Shown here piece after piece: positions 36,598 to 44,392 of a DNA stretch of 64,000 nt. Positions within the stretch are counted from its first letter, which is position 1. Every line of letters begins with the position of its first letter. Source of the DNA: Streptomyces djakartensis (lineage in GTDB: Bacteria; Actinomycetota; Actinomycetes; Streptomycetales; Streptomycetaceae); contig NZ_BMWE01000001.1 in assembly GCF_014651075.1 (NCBI RefSeq), positions 186,001-250,000 on the forward strand, given 5' to 3'. Both the position numbers and the translations under genes were made by a program. The notes under the pieces are model-generated. The model was given only the letters and a program-made list of their open reading frames with translations. It searched no databases and had not been told where the DNA came from.

Positions 36598-36789
36598 GGC
36601 ACGGGCCCCGGGCCTGAGGCCTGCGGCGAGACGCGGCCCCGGTCGGCGTCCCCACCGGTCGCCACCCGTCGCGGGGGGGGGGCGTCGCCCCGCGCGCCCA
36701 CGGCCCCGAACGAAGACCGCTGAGCCGCTGAGCCGAGCCGCTTAGCCGCTGACCGCCACTGGACACCTCTGCACACCGCTGGAGACCGC

Positions 36790-37788
36790 ATGTTCCCGCA
36801 CAGCCGTACGCCCCAGCTGCCGAGCCCCGAGCAGGCGCTGCGAGGCCGCCGGGAGCCGGCGTTCACCGTCCCCGACCGGCACACCGTCCTCGGCAACCCG
36901 CTGCTCGGCCCCTACCCCGGGGGCCTGGAGATCGCCGATTTCGGCCTGGGCTGTTTCTGGGGCGCCGAGCGCAGGTTCTGGCAGCTCCCGGCGGGCGTGT
37001 GGACCACTCTGGCCGGCTACCAGGGCGGCTACACGGAGAACCCCACGTACGAGGAGGTCTGCTCGGGCCTGACCGGCCACACCGAGGTCGTCCGCGTGGT
37101 CTTCGACCCGAAGCTGATCTCGTACGAGCGCCTGCTGAACACGTTCTGGGAGTCCCACGACCCCACACAGGGCTTCCGCCAGGGCAACGACGTGGGCACG
37201 CAGTACCGCTCGGCGATCTACACCCACACGCCGGAGCAGGCAGCCACGGCCAAGGCCTCCCGCGAGGCCTACCAGAGGGTCCTCACGTCCTCCGGCCACG
37301 GCCGGATATCCACGGAGATCGTCCCGGCGGAAGGCCGCCCCTTCTACCCGGCGGAGGGCCACCACCAGCAATACCTGGACAAGAACCCGGCCGGCTACTG
37401 CGGCATCGGCGGGACGGGCGTCTCCTGCCCGATCGGCGTGGCCACGGCCGATGGTGAGCACCCGGCCCCCGACCCGGTCCTCGGCACGGGCTGGATCTTC
37501 GAGGAGAATCTGCGGCCCTTCTGCGAGTCGGTCGCGGAGTTCTCGGGCTACCGCTTCGACGACTCCGACTGGCTGGCCATCGAGAACGCCCTCCCGCGCA
37601 CGGACGTGGAAAGGCCTGGCGGCTGGTACGACTACCCGCTGTCGGGCCGAGTGCCGCTGACGCTGCTGGTCGCGGACGACCCCGGGTCCTCGGTCGTCTT
37701 CGTCGGGCTCACCGGGGAGTGCGACGACGACACGAGAGCGCGGATGGAAGCGGCGTGGCACATCTTCAGCATGTACCGCGCCATGTGA
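36790..37788 (+). CDS. msrA: Methionine-S-sulfoxide reductase MsrA with extra C-terminal domain
   Basis: A 332-residue protein. Residues 35-218 are a complete MsrA: catalytic C55 in GCFWGAE, the EGHHQQYL substrate motif (189-195) and resolving cysteines C204 and C213 ([15 protein letters not shown]). Normal Streptomyces-type MsrA stops here at about 220 residues. This one continues in frame through a short linker into about 110 more residues ([17 protein letters not shown], then [10 protein letters not shown] and [16 protein letters not shown]). I recognise no family for this part; it looks like a compact alpha/beta domain. It either was a separate downstream gene fused by loss of a stop or is a real fusion. 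The next gene, a GNAT/AAA+ fusion, lies 85 bases further. Confidence 0.9.
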   Translation: MFPHSRTPQLPSPEQALRGRREPAFTVPDRHTVLGNPLLGPYPGGLEIADFGLGCFWGAERRFWQLPAGVWTTLAGYQGGYTENPTYEEVCSGLTGHTEVVRVVFDPKLISYERLLNTFWESHDPTQGFRQGNDVGTQYRSAIYTHTPEQAATAKASREAYQRVLTSSGHGRISTEIVPAEGRPFYPAEGHHQQYLDKNPAGYCGIGGTGVSCPIGVATADGEHPAPDPVLGTGWIFEENLRPFCESVAEFSGYRFDDSDWLAIENALPRTDVERPGGWYDYPLSGRVPLTLLVADDPGSSVVFVGLTGECDDDTRARMEAAWHIFSMYRAM

Positions 37789-37873
37789 CGGGCGGGTATG
37801 CGGTCCCGCCCCGTTCGTCACGGGGCTCCGGTGGCGGAACAATGGGACTCCCGCGCCGTGTGAGGTGGTGGCG

Positions 37874-39151
37874 ATGCCCGCTTGGCACCTGCGTGACTAT
37901 CACGAGGACGATCTCGACCAGGCCATCGAGATCTGGGACCAGAACCGCCGGGCCGACGAGAACCGGGTGTTCGCGATCTCCGAGGTCATGGCGGCGGCCA
38001 AGGCCGGACAGACGGCGGTCGTCGCGGTGGTCGGCGAGGAACTGGTCGGTGTGGCTGTCGCTCAGGCACAGGGCAAGCGGGCGTGGATCCTCCTGGTGGC
38101 GCTCGCCTCACGCTGGCGCGAACGAGGGATCGGGAGTGCTCTCCTCGCCGATCTGGAACGGCGGCTGCGGGCCATCGGCGTGAGTCACATCAGTGCGCTG
38201 CTGCCCGCCGGTGCCGCGGGGACGAAGGCCCTGGAGAACTCCGGCTACCGGTTCCGCGACGATCTCACCTACTACGAGAAGGCCGAACCCCCAGGAGCCG
38301 CCAGCACGGAGGTGCTCACGGCCCTGGGCGGCCGCATGCTTCCCGACGGTCTGTGGGACGCCATGGCGGGCATGGAGGGGGAGAAACAGGTCGTCGAGCG
38401 CCGTGTCGTGCTCCCGTTGACCGAGCCGGCGCTGGCGGACCACTACGGTGTCGCCCCGCCCAAGGCGATCATCCTGTTCGGCCCGCCGGGTACCGGGAAG
38501 ACCAGTTTCGCCAAGGCGGTCGCCTCGCGGCTCGGCTGGCCTTTCGTGGAGCTCTTCCCGTCCCGGCTCGCCGCCGACACGAGCGAGGGGCTGGCCGTGG
38601 CCCTGCGGGAGACCTTCGCGGACCTGGCCGAACTGGACTCGGTGCTGCTCTTCATCGACGAGGTCGAGGAGATCGCCGGCGCGCGCTCCGGGAAGGCCGT
38701 CGATCCCGGGCACGGAGTGACCAACGAGCTGCTCAAGCTCATCCCCGTGTTCCGCGAGCACGACGCGCGCCTGCTGGCCTGTGCCACCAACTCGATACGC
38801 TCGCTCGACGCGGCGTTCCTGCGGCCGGGCCGCTTCGACCACGTCATCCCCATCGGCCCTCCGGACGCCTCCGCGCGCGCGGCGATCTGGGCCCGCTACC
38901 TCACGGCCTCCGCCGAGTCGGTGGACGTCGACCGGCTCGCCCGGGCCAGCGACCTGTTCACACCGGCCGACATCGCTTTCGCGGCCCGCAAGGGGGCGCA
39001 GGCGGCGTTCGAGCGCGAAGTCACGCTCCGCCGGGGGCAACCGGCGACGACCGAGGACTACATGACCGCCATCGCCGACACCCGGCCGACACTCACCGCA
39101 CAGGCCATCGAGGAGTTCGGGGAGGACATCGACACCTACAGCCGGCTCTGA
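37874..39151 (+). CDS. GNAT acetyltransferase fused to AAA+ ATPase
   Basis: A 425-residue two-domain protein. Residues 3-138 are a GNAT N-acetyltransferase (acetyl-CoA loop RWRERGIGSALL at 80-91, then ENSGYRFRDDLTYYEK). Residues 175-425 are an AAA+ domain of the FtsH/Cdc48-like clade: Walker A GPPGTGKT (203-210), Walker B LLFIDEVE (258-265), sensor-1 N306, and arginine finger in LRPGRFD (316-322). The two catalytic units in one chain suggest ATP-driven remodelling coupled to acetylation of a protein or small molecule; target unknown. ATG at 37874 is preferred over GTG at 37865/37868 because GAGG sits 8 bases before it. It follows msrA, with the second msrA convergent downstream. Confidence 0.88.
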   Translation: MPAWHLRDYHEDDLDQAIEIWDQNRRADENRVFAISEVMAAAKAGQTAVVAVVGEELVGVAVAQAQGKRAWILLVALASRWRERGIGSALLADLERRLRAIGVSHISALLPAGAAGTKALENSGYRFRDDLTYYEKAEPPGAASTEVLTALGGRMLPDGLWDAMAGMEGEKQVVERRVVLPLTEPALADHYGVAPPKAIILFGPPGTGKTSFAKAVASRLGWPFVELFPSRLAADTSEGLAVALRETFADLAELDSVLLFIDEVEEIAGARSGKAVDPGHGVTNELLKLIPVFREHDARLLACATNSIRSLDAAFLRPGRFDHVIPIGPPDASARAAIWARYLTASAESVDVDRLARASDLFTPADIAFAARKGAQAAFEREVTLRRGQPATTEDYMTAIADTRPTLTAQAIEEFGEDIDTYSRL

Positions 39152-39168
39152 GGTGCCCGTGCCCGCGG

Positions 39169-39681
39169 TCAGCCCTCGGTGCGGGCGGGCAGCCGCCAGC
39201 CCGGGCGCGGGAAGTGGCAGGTGTAGCCGTCCGGGTAGCGCTGCAGGTAATCCTGATGCTCGGGCTCGGCCTCCCAGAAGGGGCCGACCGGTTCCACCTC
39301 GGTGACGACCTTGCCCGGCCACAGACCGGAGGCGTCCACATCCGCGATCGTGTCCTCGGCGATCCGCTTCTGCTCGTCGTCCACGTAGTAGATCGCCGAG
39401 CGGTAGCTGAGGCCGATGTCGTTGCCCTGGCGGTTCTTCGTGGTCGGGTCGTGGATCTGGAAGAAGAACTCCAGGATCGCGCGGAAGTCGGTCTTCGCCG
39501 GGTCGAAGAGGACCTCGATGGCTTCCGCGTGCGTGCCGTGGTTGCGGTACGTCGCGTTCGGCACGTCGCCCCCGGTGTATCCCACCCGGGTCGCCGTCAC
39601 GCCCGGCAGCCGGCGGATCAGTTCCTCCATGCCCCAGAAGCATCCGCCCGCCAGTACGGCCCTCTGCGTCTGCTCAGCCAT
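39169..39681 (-). CDS. msrA2: Second methionine-S-sulfoxide reductase MsrA
   Basis: A 170-residue minimal MsrA with catalytic Cys in GGCFWGMEE (about 14) and the [24 protein letters not shown]-terminus of the short subtype. The paired resolving cysteines of the longer MsrA at 36.8 kb are absent; one Cys (YTCH) remains near the end. ATG at 39681 has GGAGGG upstream, and a longer frame of 17 codons lacks such a site. Two MsrA genes within 3 kb on opposite strands, of different subtypes, suggest different reductants or regulation. The symbol is provisional. Confidence 0.92.
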   Translation of the reverse strand: MAEQTQRAVLAGGCFWGMEELIRRLPGVTATRVGYTGGDVPNATYRNHGTHAEAIEVLFDPAKTDFRAILEFFFQIHDPTTKNRQGNDIGLSYRSAIYYVDDEQKRIAEDTIADVDASGLWPGKVVTEVEPVGPFWEAEPEHQDYLQRYPDGYTCHFPRPGWRLPARTEG

Positions 39682-39781
39682 GTGCGGCCCTCCATATCCG
39701 TCAGCCGGCTCACTGGTGTCCACCCTCCTCAACGCACGGGGGCCCCGGGCGATTCCTCACCTTGGCAATAGGGTGCTTCCC

Positions 39782-40900
39782 GTGACTGCCCCCTTGAGTT
39801 CCACGAAAGCCCGCGACGCGCTCCGGATATCGGCCCGCGTCTCGGCGGAGTTGTTGCTGGTGTTGGTGATGCTCGCGGTGGCTCTGTGGCTGCTGGGGCG
39901 AATGTGGTCGATCGTGTGGCCGCTCGTGGTCGGGCTGCTGTTGACCACGCTGACCTGGCCCGTGGCACGGTTCCTGCGCCGGCGGGGGTGGCCGCCGGCT
40001 GTCGCGGCCTCGGTCGTGACCGTGCTGTTCCTGCTGGTGGCCGTAGGGGTCGTGGCGTTGATCGCCGTGCCCGTGGCGTCGCAGTCCGGTGAGCTGACCG
40101 ACGGGGTCGTCGAGGGGATCCAGAGACTGCGCGAGTGGGCCGCGGGGCCGCCGTTGAACATCGGGGACGCGCAGATCAACAAGGCCTTCGACTCCGCGGT
40201 CGCCCGTGCGCAGGAGGGTCTCGGCAGCATGGTCGGCGCGGTCGTCACGGGGGTGAGCACCGTGGTGAACGGCGTGGTCACCGCCGTTCTGGCGCTGTTC
40301 CTGATGTTCTTCTTCCTCAAGGACGGACCGAGGTTCCTGCCGTGGCTGTCCCGCCAGCTGCCCGGCCGGCTGGCCACCGACGTGCCCACGGTGTTCGAGC
40401 GCGGGTGGACCACCCTGGGCGCGTTCGTGCGTTCCCAGGCGGCCGTCGGGCTGATCGACGCCGTCCTGATCGGGCTGGGCCTGTGGATCCTCGGTGTGCC
40501 CCTGGTGCTGCCGCTGGCGGTGCTGACCTTCGTCTCCGCGTTCGTGCCGATCATCGGCGCCCTGTTCGCCGGGTTCGTGGCGGTCCTCATCGCCCTCGTC
40601 TCCAACGGCCTGACGGACGCGCTGCTCGTGCTGGCCATCATCGTGGTGGTGCAACAGCTCGAGGGGAACGTCTTCCAGCCCATGATCCAGAGCCGCGGGC
40701 TCGGCCTGCACGCGGCCGTGGTGCTGCTGGCGGTGACGTTGGGCGGCAGTCTGGCCGGCATCGTCGGCAGTCTGCTCGCCGTCCCCGTCGCCGCGCTGAT
40801 CGCCGTGGTCTGGAACTACATCCGGGAGCAGCTCGGCGACGATCCGGCCGCAGGGCCGGGGAACGAGCCGTCCGAGGCGGCCGCGCCCGAAGCCTCCTAG
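39782..40900 (+). CDS. AI-2E/PerM family transporter
   Basis: A 372-residue membrane protein with about eight helices and the AI-2E superfamily layout: a pair of N-terminal helices, a soluble stretch (residues 100-165), the FFLKDG motif (about 178-183) and the C-terminal block with GALFAGF, QQLEGNVFQPMI and SRGLGLHA. Members export small molecules or act as Na+/H+ antiporters; the substrate here is unknown. It starts with GTG at 39782; longer readings begin inside the divergent msrA2 promoter. Single gene. Confidence 0.9.
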   Translation: MTAPLSSTKARDALRISARVSAELLLVLVMLAVALWLLGRMWSIVWPLVVGLLLTTLTWPVARFLRRRGWPPAVAASVVTVLFLLVAVGVVALIAVPVASQSGELTDGVVEGIQRLREWAAGPPLNIGDAQINKAFDSAVARAQEGLGSMVGAVVTGVSTVVNGVVTAVLALFLMFFFLKDGPRFLPWLSRQLPGRLATDVPTVFERGWTTLGAFVRSQAAVGLIDAVLIGLGLWILGVPLVLPLAVLTFVSAFVPIIGALFAGFVAVLIALVSNGLTDALLVLAIIVVVQQLEGNVFQPMIQSRGLGLHAAVVLLAVTLGGSLAGIVGSLLAVPVAALIAVVWNYIREQLGDDPAAGPGNEPSEAAAPEAS

Positions 40901-40997
40901 GGGGCGTCCCGCACGCCGCAGGGCGCGCGAACGGCCGCGCCCGGGTCGCGGGGCCCCTCCACGCTTGCGAGTCTGCATGCGGAAGGAGTGCCGCCCC

Positions 40998-41699
40998 ATG
41001 ATTCCTGTCACCGCGTCGCCCGTGCGTCTCGAGGCGTCCGTCGACGCCCGGCTGTCCCGATGGATGTGGCTGGTGAAGTGGCTGCTCGCCATCCCGCACT
41101 ACATCGTGCTGTTCTTCCTGTGGATCGCGTTCTGCGTCGTGACCGTCGTCGCGTTCTTCGCCATCCTGTTCACCGCCCGGTACCCCCGGCCCCTGTTCGA
41201 CTTCGGCGTCGGCGTGCTGCGGTGGAACTGGAGGGTCGGCTACTACGCCCACACCGCGCTCGGCACCGACCGGTATCCGCCGTTCACCCTCGCCGACGTG
41301 CCCGACTATCCGGCGCGCTTCGACGTCGCGTACCCCGAGCGGCTGTCGCGCGGGCTGGTGCTGGTGAAGTGGTGGCTGCTGGCGATCCCCCAGTACATCG
41401 TCGTCGGGTTCTTCGTGAGCGGCGGCTGGGGCTGGGGCAGCGACGACGAGGGCGGCGGGTGGGGCGGTGGGCTGATCTCGTTCCTGTCCCTGGTCGCGGT
41501 GGTCGTGCTGCTGTTCACGGCCCGCTACCCGCGGCACCTGTTCGACTTCCTGCTCGGCCTCGTCCGCTGGTGCGCGCGGGTGGTCGCCTACGCCGCCCTG
41601 ATGACCGACCAGTACCCGCCTTTCCGGCTCGACCTGGGCGGGCGGGAGCCTCAGGGCCAAGCCCCCTGGACCAAGGAACCCGGCCGAGGGGCCCCATAA
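40998..41699 (+). CDS. DUF4389 membrane protein (two repeats)
   Basis: A 233-residue membrane protein with two copies of the DUF4389 unit, each with a WLLAIPHY/QYI-like helix start, a FTARYPRPLFDF or FTARYPRHLFDF motif and a TDRYPPF/TDQYPPF segment. A Gly/Trp-rich loop separates them. Function unknown. GGAAGGAG lies 9 bases before the ATG at 40998, which is preferred over upstream starts. Converges closely with the VOC gene. Confidence 0.88.
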   Translation: MIPVTASPVRLEASVDARLSRWMWLVKWLLAIPHYIVLFFLWIAFCVVTVVAFFAILFTARYPRPLFDFGVGVLRWNWRVGYYAHTALGTDRYPPFTLADVPDYPARFDVAYPERLSRGLVLVKWWLLAIPQYIVVGFFVSGGWGWGSDDEGGGWGGGLISFLSLVAVVVLLFTARYPRHLFDFLLGLVRWCARVVAYAALMTDQYPPFRLDLGGREPQGQAPWTKEPGRGAP

Positions 41700-41724
41700 G
41701 GCCCTTCAACCGGGCGGGCGAAGA

Positions 41725-42108
41725 TCAGCCACCGCTGCCGTACGGTCGTGTGATGATCTCCAGGCGGTGGCCGTCGGGGTCGTCGAAGTACGTGCCGCGG
41801 CCGCCGTCGTGGTGGTTGATCTCGCCGGGCCGGCTGTGGAACGGGTCCGCCCAGTACGTCAGTCCGGCCTGCTGGATCCGGGCGAAGATCTGGTCGAACT
41901 CGTCCTCCGAGACGAGGAAGGCGTAGTGCTGCGGTGTGATGGCGCCGGGGCTGTCCATGTAGTCGAGCGTCACGCCGTTGGGGATCTCGACCGGGAGGAA
42001 CGGACCGTAGGGCGGGCTCACCTCGAGTCCCAGGATGTCGGCGAGGAACCGGGCCGAGGCGCGCTTGTCGTGCGCCACGACGATGGTGTGGTTCAGCTGC
42101 ACGGTCAT
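41725..42108 (-). CDS. VOC-superfamily (glyoxalase/bleomycin resistance-like) protein
   Basis: A 127-residue vicinal-oxygen-chelate protein with two beta-alpha-beta-beta-beta modules. Candidate metal ligands are His7 (LNHTIV), His in PQHYAF and Glu in GHRLEIITRP. The fold serves glyoxalases, dioxygenases and drug-binding resistance proteins, and the specific activity cannot be read here. GGGAGG precedes the ATG at 42108. It is followed on the minus strand by nothing else in an operon; the alcohol dehydrogenase lies 89 bases upstream on the same strand and could share a transcript. Confidence 0.88.
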   Translation of the reverse strand: MTVQLNHTIVVAHDKRASARFLADILGLEVSPPYGPFLPVEIPNGVTLDYMDSPGAITPQHYAFLVSEDEFDQIFARIQQAGLTYWADPFHSRPGEINHHDGGRGTYFDDPDGHRLEIITRPYGSGG

Positions 42109-42196
42109 GACGGCCTCCCCTCCGAAACCACGATACTCCGGCACGAACCAGGGCAAGCCTGCCCTGAATCCATGCCGGAGCAATCGGAGTGGAACG

Positions 42197-43237
42197 TCAG
42201 ATCGTCGCCGTGTCGATCACGAAGCGGTAGCGCACGTCGCTGGCGACCACGCGGTCGTACGCCTCGTTGATCTGGTCACTGCGGATCAGCTCGATCTCGG
42301 AACCGATGCCGTGCTCGGCGCAGAAGTCCAGCATCTCCTGGGTCTGAGCGATGCCTCCGATCATGGAACCGGCGAGCGTCTTGCCCCCGGCGATCACCGA
42401 GAACAGGTTGAGGGAGACCGGCTCCTCGGGGGCGCCGACGTTCGCCAGCGTGCCCTCGGTCTTCAGCAGCGACAGGTAGGCGTTGAAGTCCAGCGGGGCC
42501 GACACCGTGGACACGATCAGGTCGAAGGTGCCCGCGAGCTCCTCGAAGGTCTTCGGGTCGCTGGTGGCGTAGTAGTGGTCGGCACCCAGCCGCAGGCCGT
42601 CCTCCTGCTTGCGCAGGGACTGCGACAGCACGGTCACCTCCGCGCCGAGGGCGTGCGCGATCTTGACGCCCATGTGGCCCAGGCCGCCCAGGCCGACGAT
42701 GGCGACCTTCTTCCCGGGACCGGCCCCGAAGCGCTTGAGCGGGGAGTAGAGGGTGATGCCGGCGCACAGCAGCGGGGCGGCGACGTCGAGGGAGAGGCCC
42801 TCGGGGATGCGGACGACGAAGTTCTCGTCGACGACGACCTTCTGCGAGTAGCCGCCGTAGGTGGGCTCGCCGTCCTTGCCTATGCCGTTGTACGTGGGGA
42901 CGTTGCCCTTGACGCAGTACTGCTCACGTCCGGCCTTGCAGTTCTCGCACTCGCGGCAGGAGTCGACCATGCAGCCGACGCCCACGGTGTCACCGACGGC
43001 GAACCTGGTGACGCCCGGACCGACCTCCGAGACGACGCCGGCGATCTCGTGGCCGGGGACCATCGGGAAGATTCCCTCGCCCCAGCCCTCCTGGACCTGG
43101 TGGATGTCGGAGTGGCAGATACCGGCGAACTTGATGTCGATCAGGACATCGAACTCGCCGACCTCGCGGCGCTCGATGGTGGTGCGCTCCAGCGGAGCCT
43201 TCGGTGCGGGTGCGGCGTACGCGGCGACAGTGGTCAT
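42197..43237 (-). CDS. Zinc-dependent NAD(P) alcohol dehydrogenase, cinnamyl-alcohol type
   Basis: A 346-residue medium-chain dehydrogenase, likely reducing aldehydes to primary alcohols. Catalytic zinc ligands are in GICHSD (Cys about 41) and GHEIAG (His/Glu about 63). The structural zinc lobe has four Cys in [15 protein letters not shown]. The Rossmann motif is GLGGLGHMG. The AGGAGA site before ATG 43237 fixes the start. It is divergent from an XRE regulator with repeated TGCGTAC motifs in between, so inducible control is likely. Confidence 0.93.
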   Translation of the reverse strand: MTTVAAYAAPAPKAPLERTTIERREVGEFDVLIDIKFAGICHSDIHQVQEGWGEGIFPMVPGHEIAGVVSEVGPGVTRFAVGDTVGVGCMVDSCRECENCKAGREQYCVKGNVPTYNGIGKDGEPTYGGYSQKVVVDENFVVRIPEGLSLDVAAPLLCAGITLYSPLKRFGAGPGKKVAIVGLGGLGHMGVKIAHALGAEVTVLSQSLRKQEDGLRLGADHYYATSDPKTFEELAGTFDLIVSTVSAPLDFNAYLSLLKTEGTLANVGAPEEPVSLNLFSVIAGGKTLAGSMIGGIAQTQEMLDFCAEHGIGSEIELIRSDQINEAYDRVVASDVRYRFVIDTATI

Positions 43238-43344
43238 GCCGGTGTCTCCTTGCAGGTTCCGTGCCCGGTTGCCTTCGGGATGTATCTGGCCGGGCACGAT
43301 CACCAGCGTGCCCGGGCTGCGAGCGGTTACCCAGACCACGGTTT

Positions 43345-43395
43345 TGCGTACGCACAGCGTGCGTACCACTGGCGGGGTCAGGCTCGGGTGCGTAC
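43345..43395. promoter_or_regulatory. Repeated TGCGTAC sites between adh and XRE gene
   Basis: Three copies of (G)TGCGTAC occur at 43345 (as palindrome TGCGTACGCA), 43359 and 43388 in the 177-base divergent promoter region. They are good candidates for operators of the adjacent XRE regulator. Confidence 0.5.
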
Positions 43396-43414
43396 GACCG
43401 TGAATACTGAAGGC

Positions 43415-44323
43415 ATGGACGAACACCCCGAATCCGCGCGGACGGCCGGTGGCGGCCTGGACCGGCGTGCCGAGCTCAGCGAGTTCCTGCGCACCCGGCG
43501 TGCCCGGCTGAAGCCGCAGGACGTGGGGCTGCCCGACTTCGGGCGGCGGCGGGTGCCGGGGCTGCGCCGCGAGGAGCTGGCCCAGCTGGCCGGGGTGTCC
43601 GTGGCGTACTACACCCGCCTGGAGCAGGGCAACGGCCGCAACGTCTCGGCGGAGGTGCTGGACGCGATCGCGCGCGCCCTGCGGCTGAGCGACGCCGAGC
43701 ACGCGCACCTGACGCATCTGGCGAAGCCGAAGCAGCACAAGAAGAAACCGCCGGCGCGCGGCCAGCAGGTGCGGCCGGCGCTCAGGCACCTGCTGGACTC
43801 GATCGACAGCGTCCCGGCGTACATCGTGGGCCGTCGCTCGGACGTCCTGGCCTGGAACCGGATGGCCGCCGCCCTCTTCGGCGACTGGGCGGAACTGCCG
43901 CCGGCGGAGCGCAACTGGGCGCGGCTGGTGTTCCTGCGGCCCGAGTACCGCGACCTGTTCGTCGAGTGGGACCAGAAGGCCAAGGACATGGTCGGCTATC
44001 TGCGCATGGACGCGGGCTGCCACCCGGACGACCCGGGGCTGTCGGCCCTGGTCGGCGAACTGTCGGTGAAGAGCGAGGAGTTCCGCCGCCTCTGGGCCGC
44101 CCACGACGTCAAGGAGAAGAGCTATGGCGTCAAGCGCATGCGGCACCCGCTGGTCGGCGACCTGACCCTGTCCTTCGAGACGTTCCGCCTCGTCGACGAC
44201 GCCGAGCAGTCCCTGATCACGTACCACGCGGAACCGGGCACCCCGTCGGCGGAGGCGCTGCGGCTGCTGGCGAGCTGGGGTGCGGACGCGACCCGGGCGG
44301 GAGCGCAGAGTCCGACGCGGTGA
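43415..44323 (+). CDS. XRE-family regulator with MmyB-like ligand domain
   Basis: A 302-residue regulator. Residues 20-90 are the helix-turn-helix ([24 protein letters not shown]) typical of the MmyB/XRE Streptomyces family. Residues 105-285 are the MmyB-like ligand-binding PAS-related domain ([17 protein letters not shown], then [15 protein letters not shown]). It is divergent from the alcohol dehydrogenase and most likely controls it, as is common for this family beside dehydrogenase genes. ATG at 43415. Ends in a strong bidirectional terminator shared with the protease gene. Confidence 0.92.
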   Translation: MDEHPESARTAGGGLDRRAELSEFLRTRRARLKPQDVGLPDFGRRRVPGLRREELAQLAGVSVAYYTRLEQGNGRNVSAEVLDAIARALRLSDAEHAHLTHLAKPKQHKKKPPARGQQVRPALRHLLDSIDSVPAYIVGRRSDVLAWNRMAAALFGDWAELPPAERNWARLVFLRPEYRDLFVEWDQKAKDMVGYLRMDAGCHPDDPGLSALVGELSVKSEEFRRLWAAHDVKEKSYGVKRMRHPLVGDLTLSFETFRLVDDAEQSLITYHAEPGTPSAEALRLLASWGADATRAGAQSPTR

Positions 44324-44330
44324 ACACGCA

Positions 44331-44364
44331 GTGCCCGCCGGAAAGCACGGCTTCCGGCGGGCAC
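44331..44364. terminator. Bidirectional terminator
   Basis: A perfect 13-base-pair hairpin, GTGCCCGCCGGAA with TTCCGGCGGGCAC, and an 8-base loop lie between the convergent XRE and subtilase genes. Confidence 0.88.
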
Positions 44365-44392
44365 CTCGGCAACGGGTCCTACGGCTTGCTTG

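Noticed and set aside
42035..44323. A 762-codon plus-strand frame running into the XRE gene.
   Set aside because: The upstream 460 codons are antisense to the alcohol dehydrogenase gene. The XRE protein starts at 43415.
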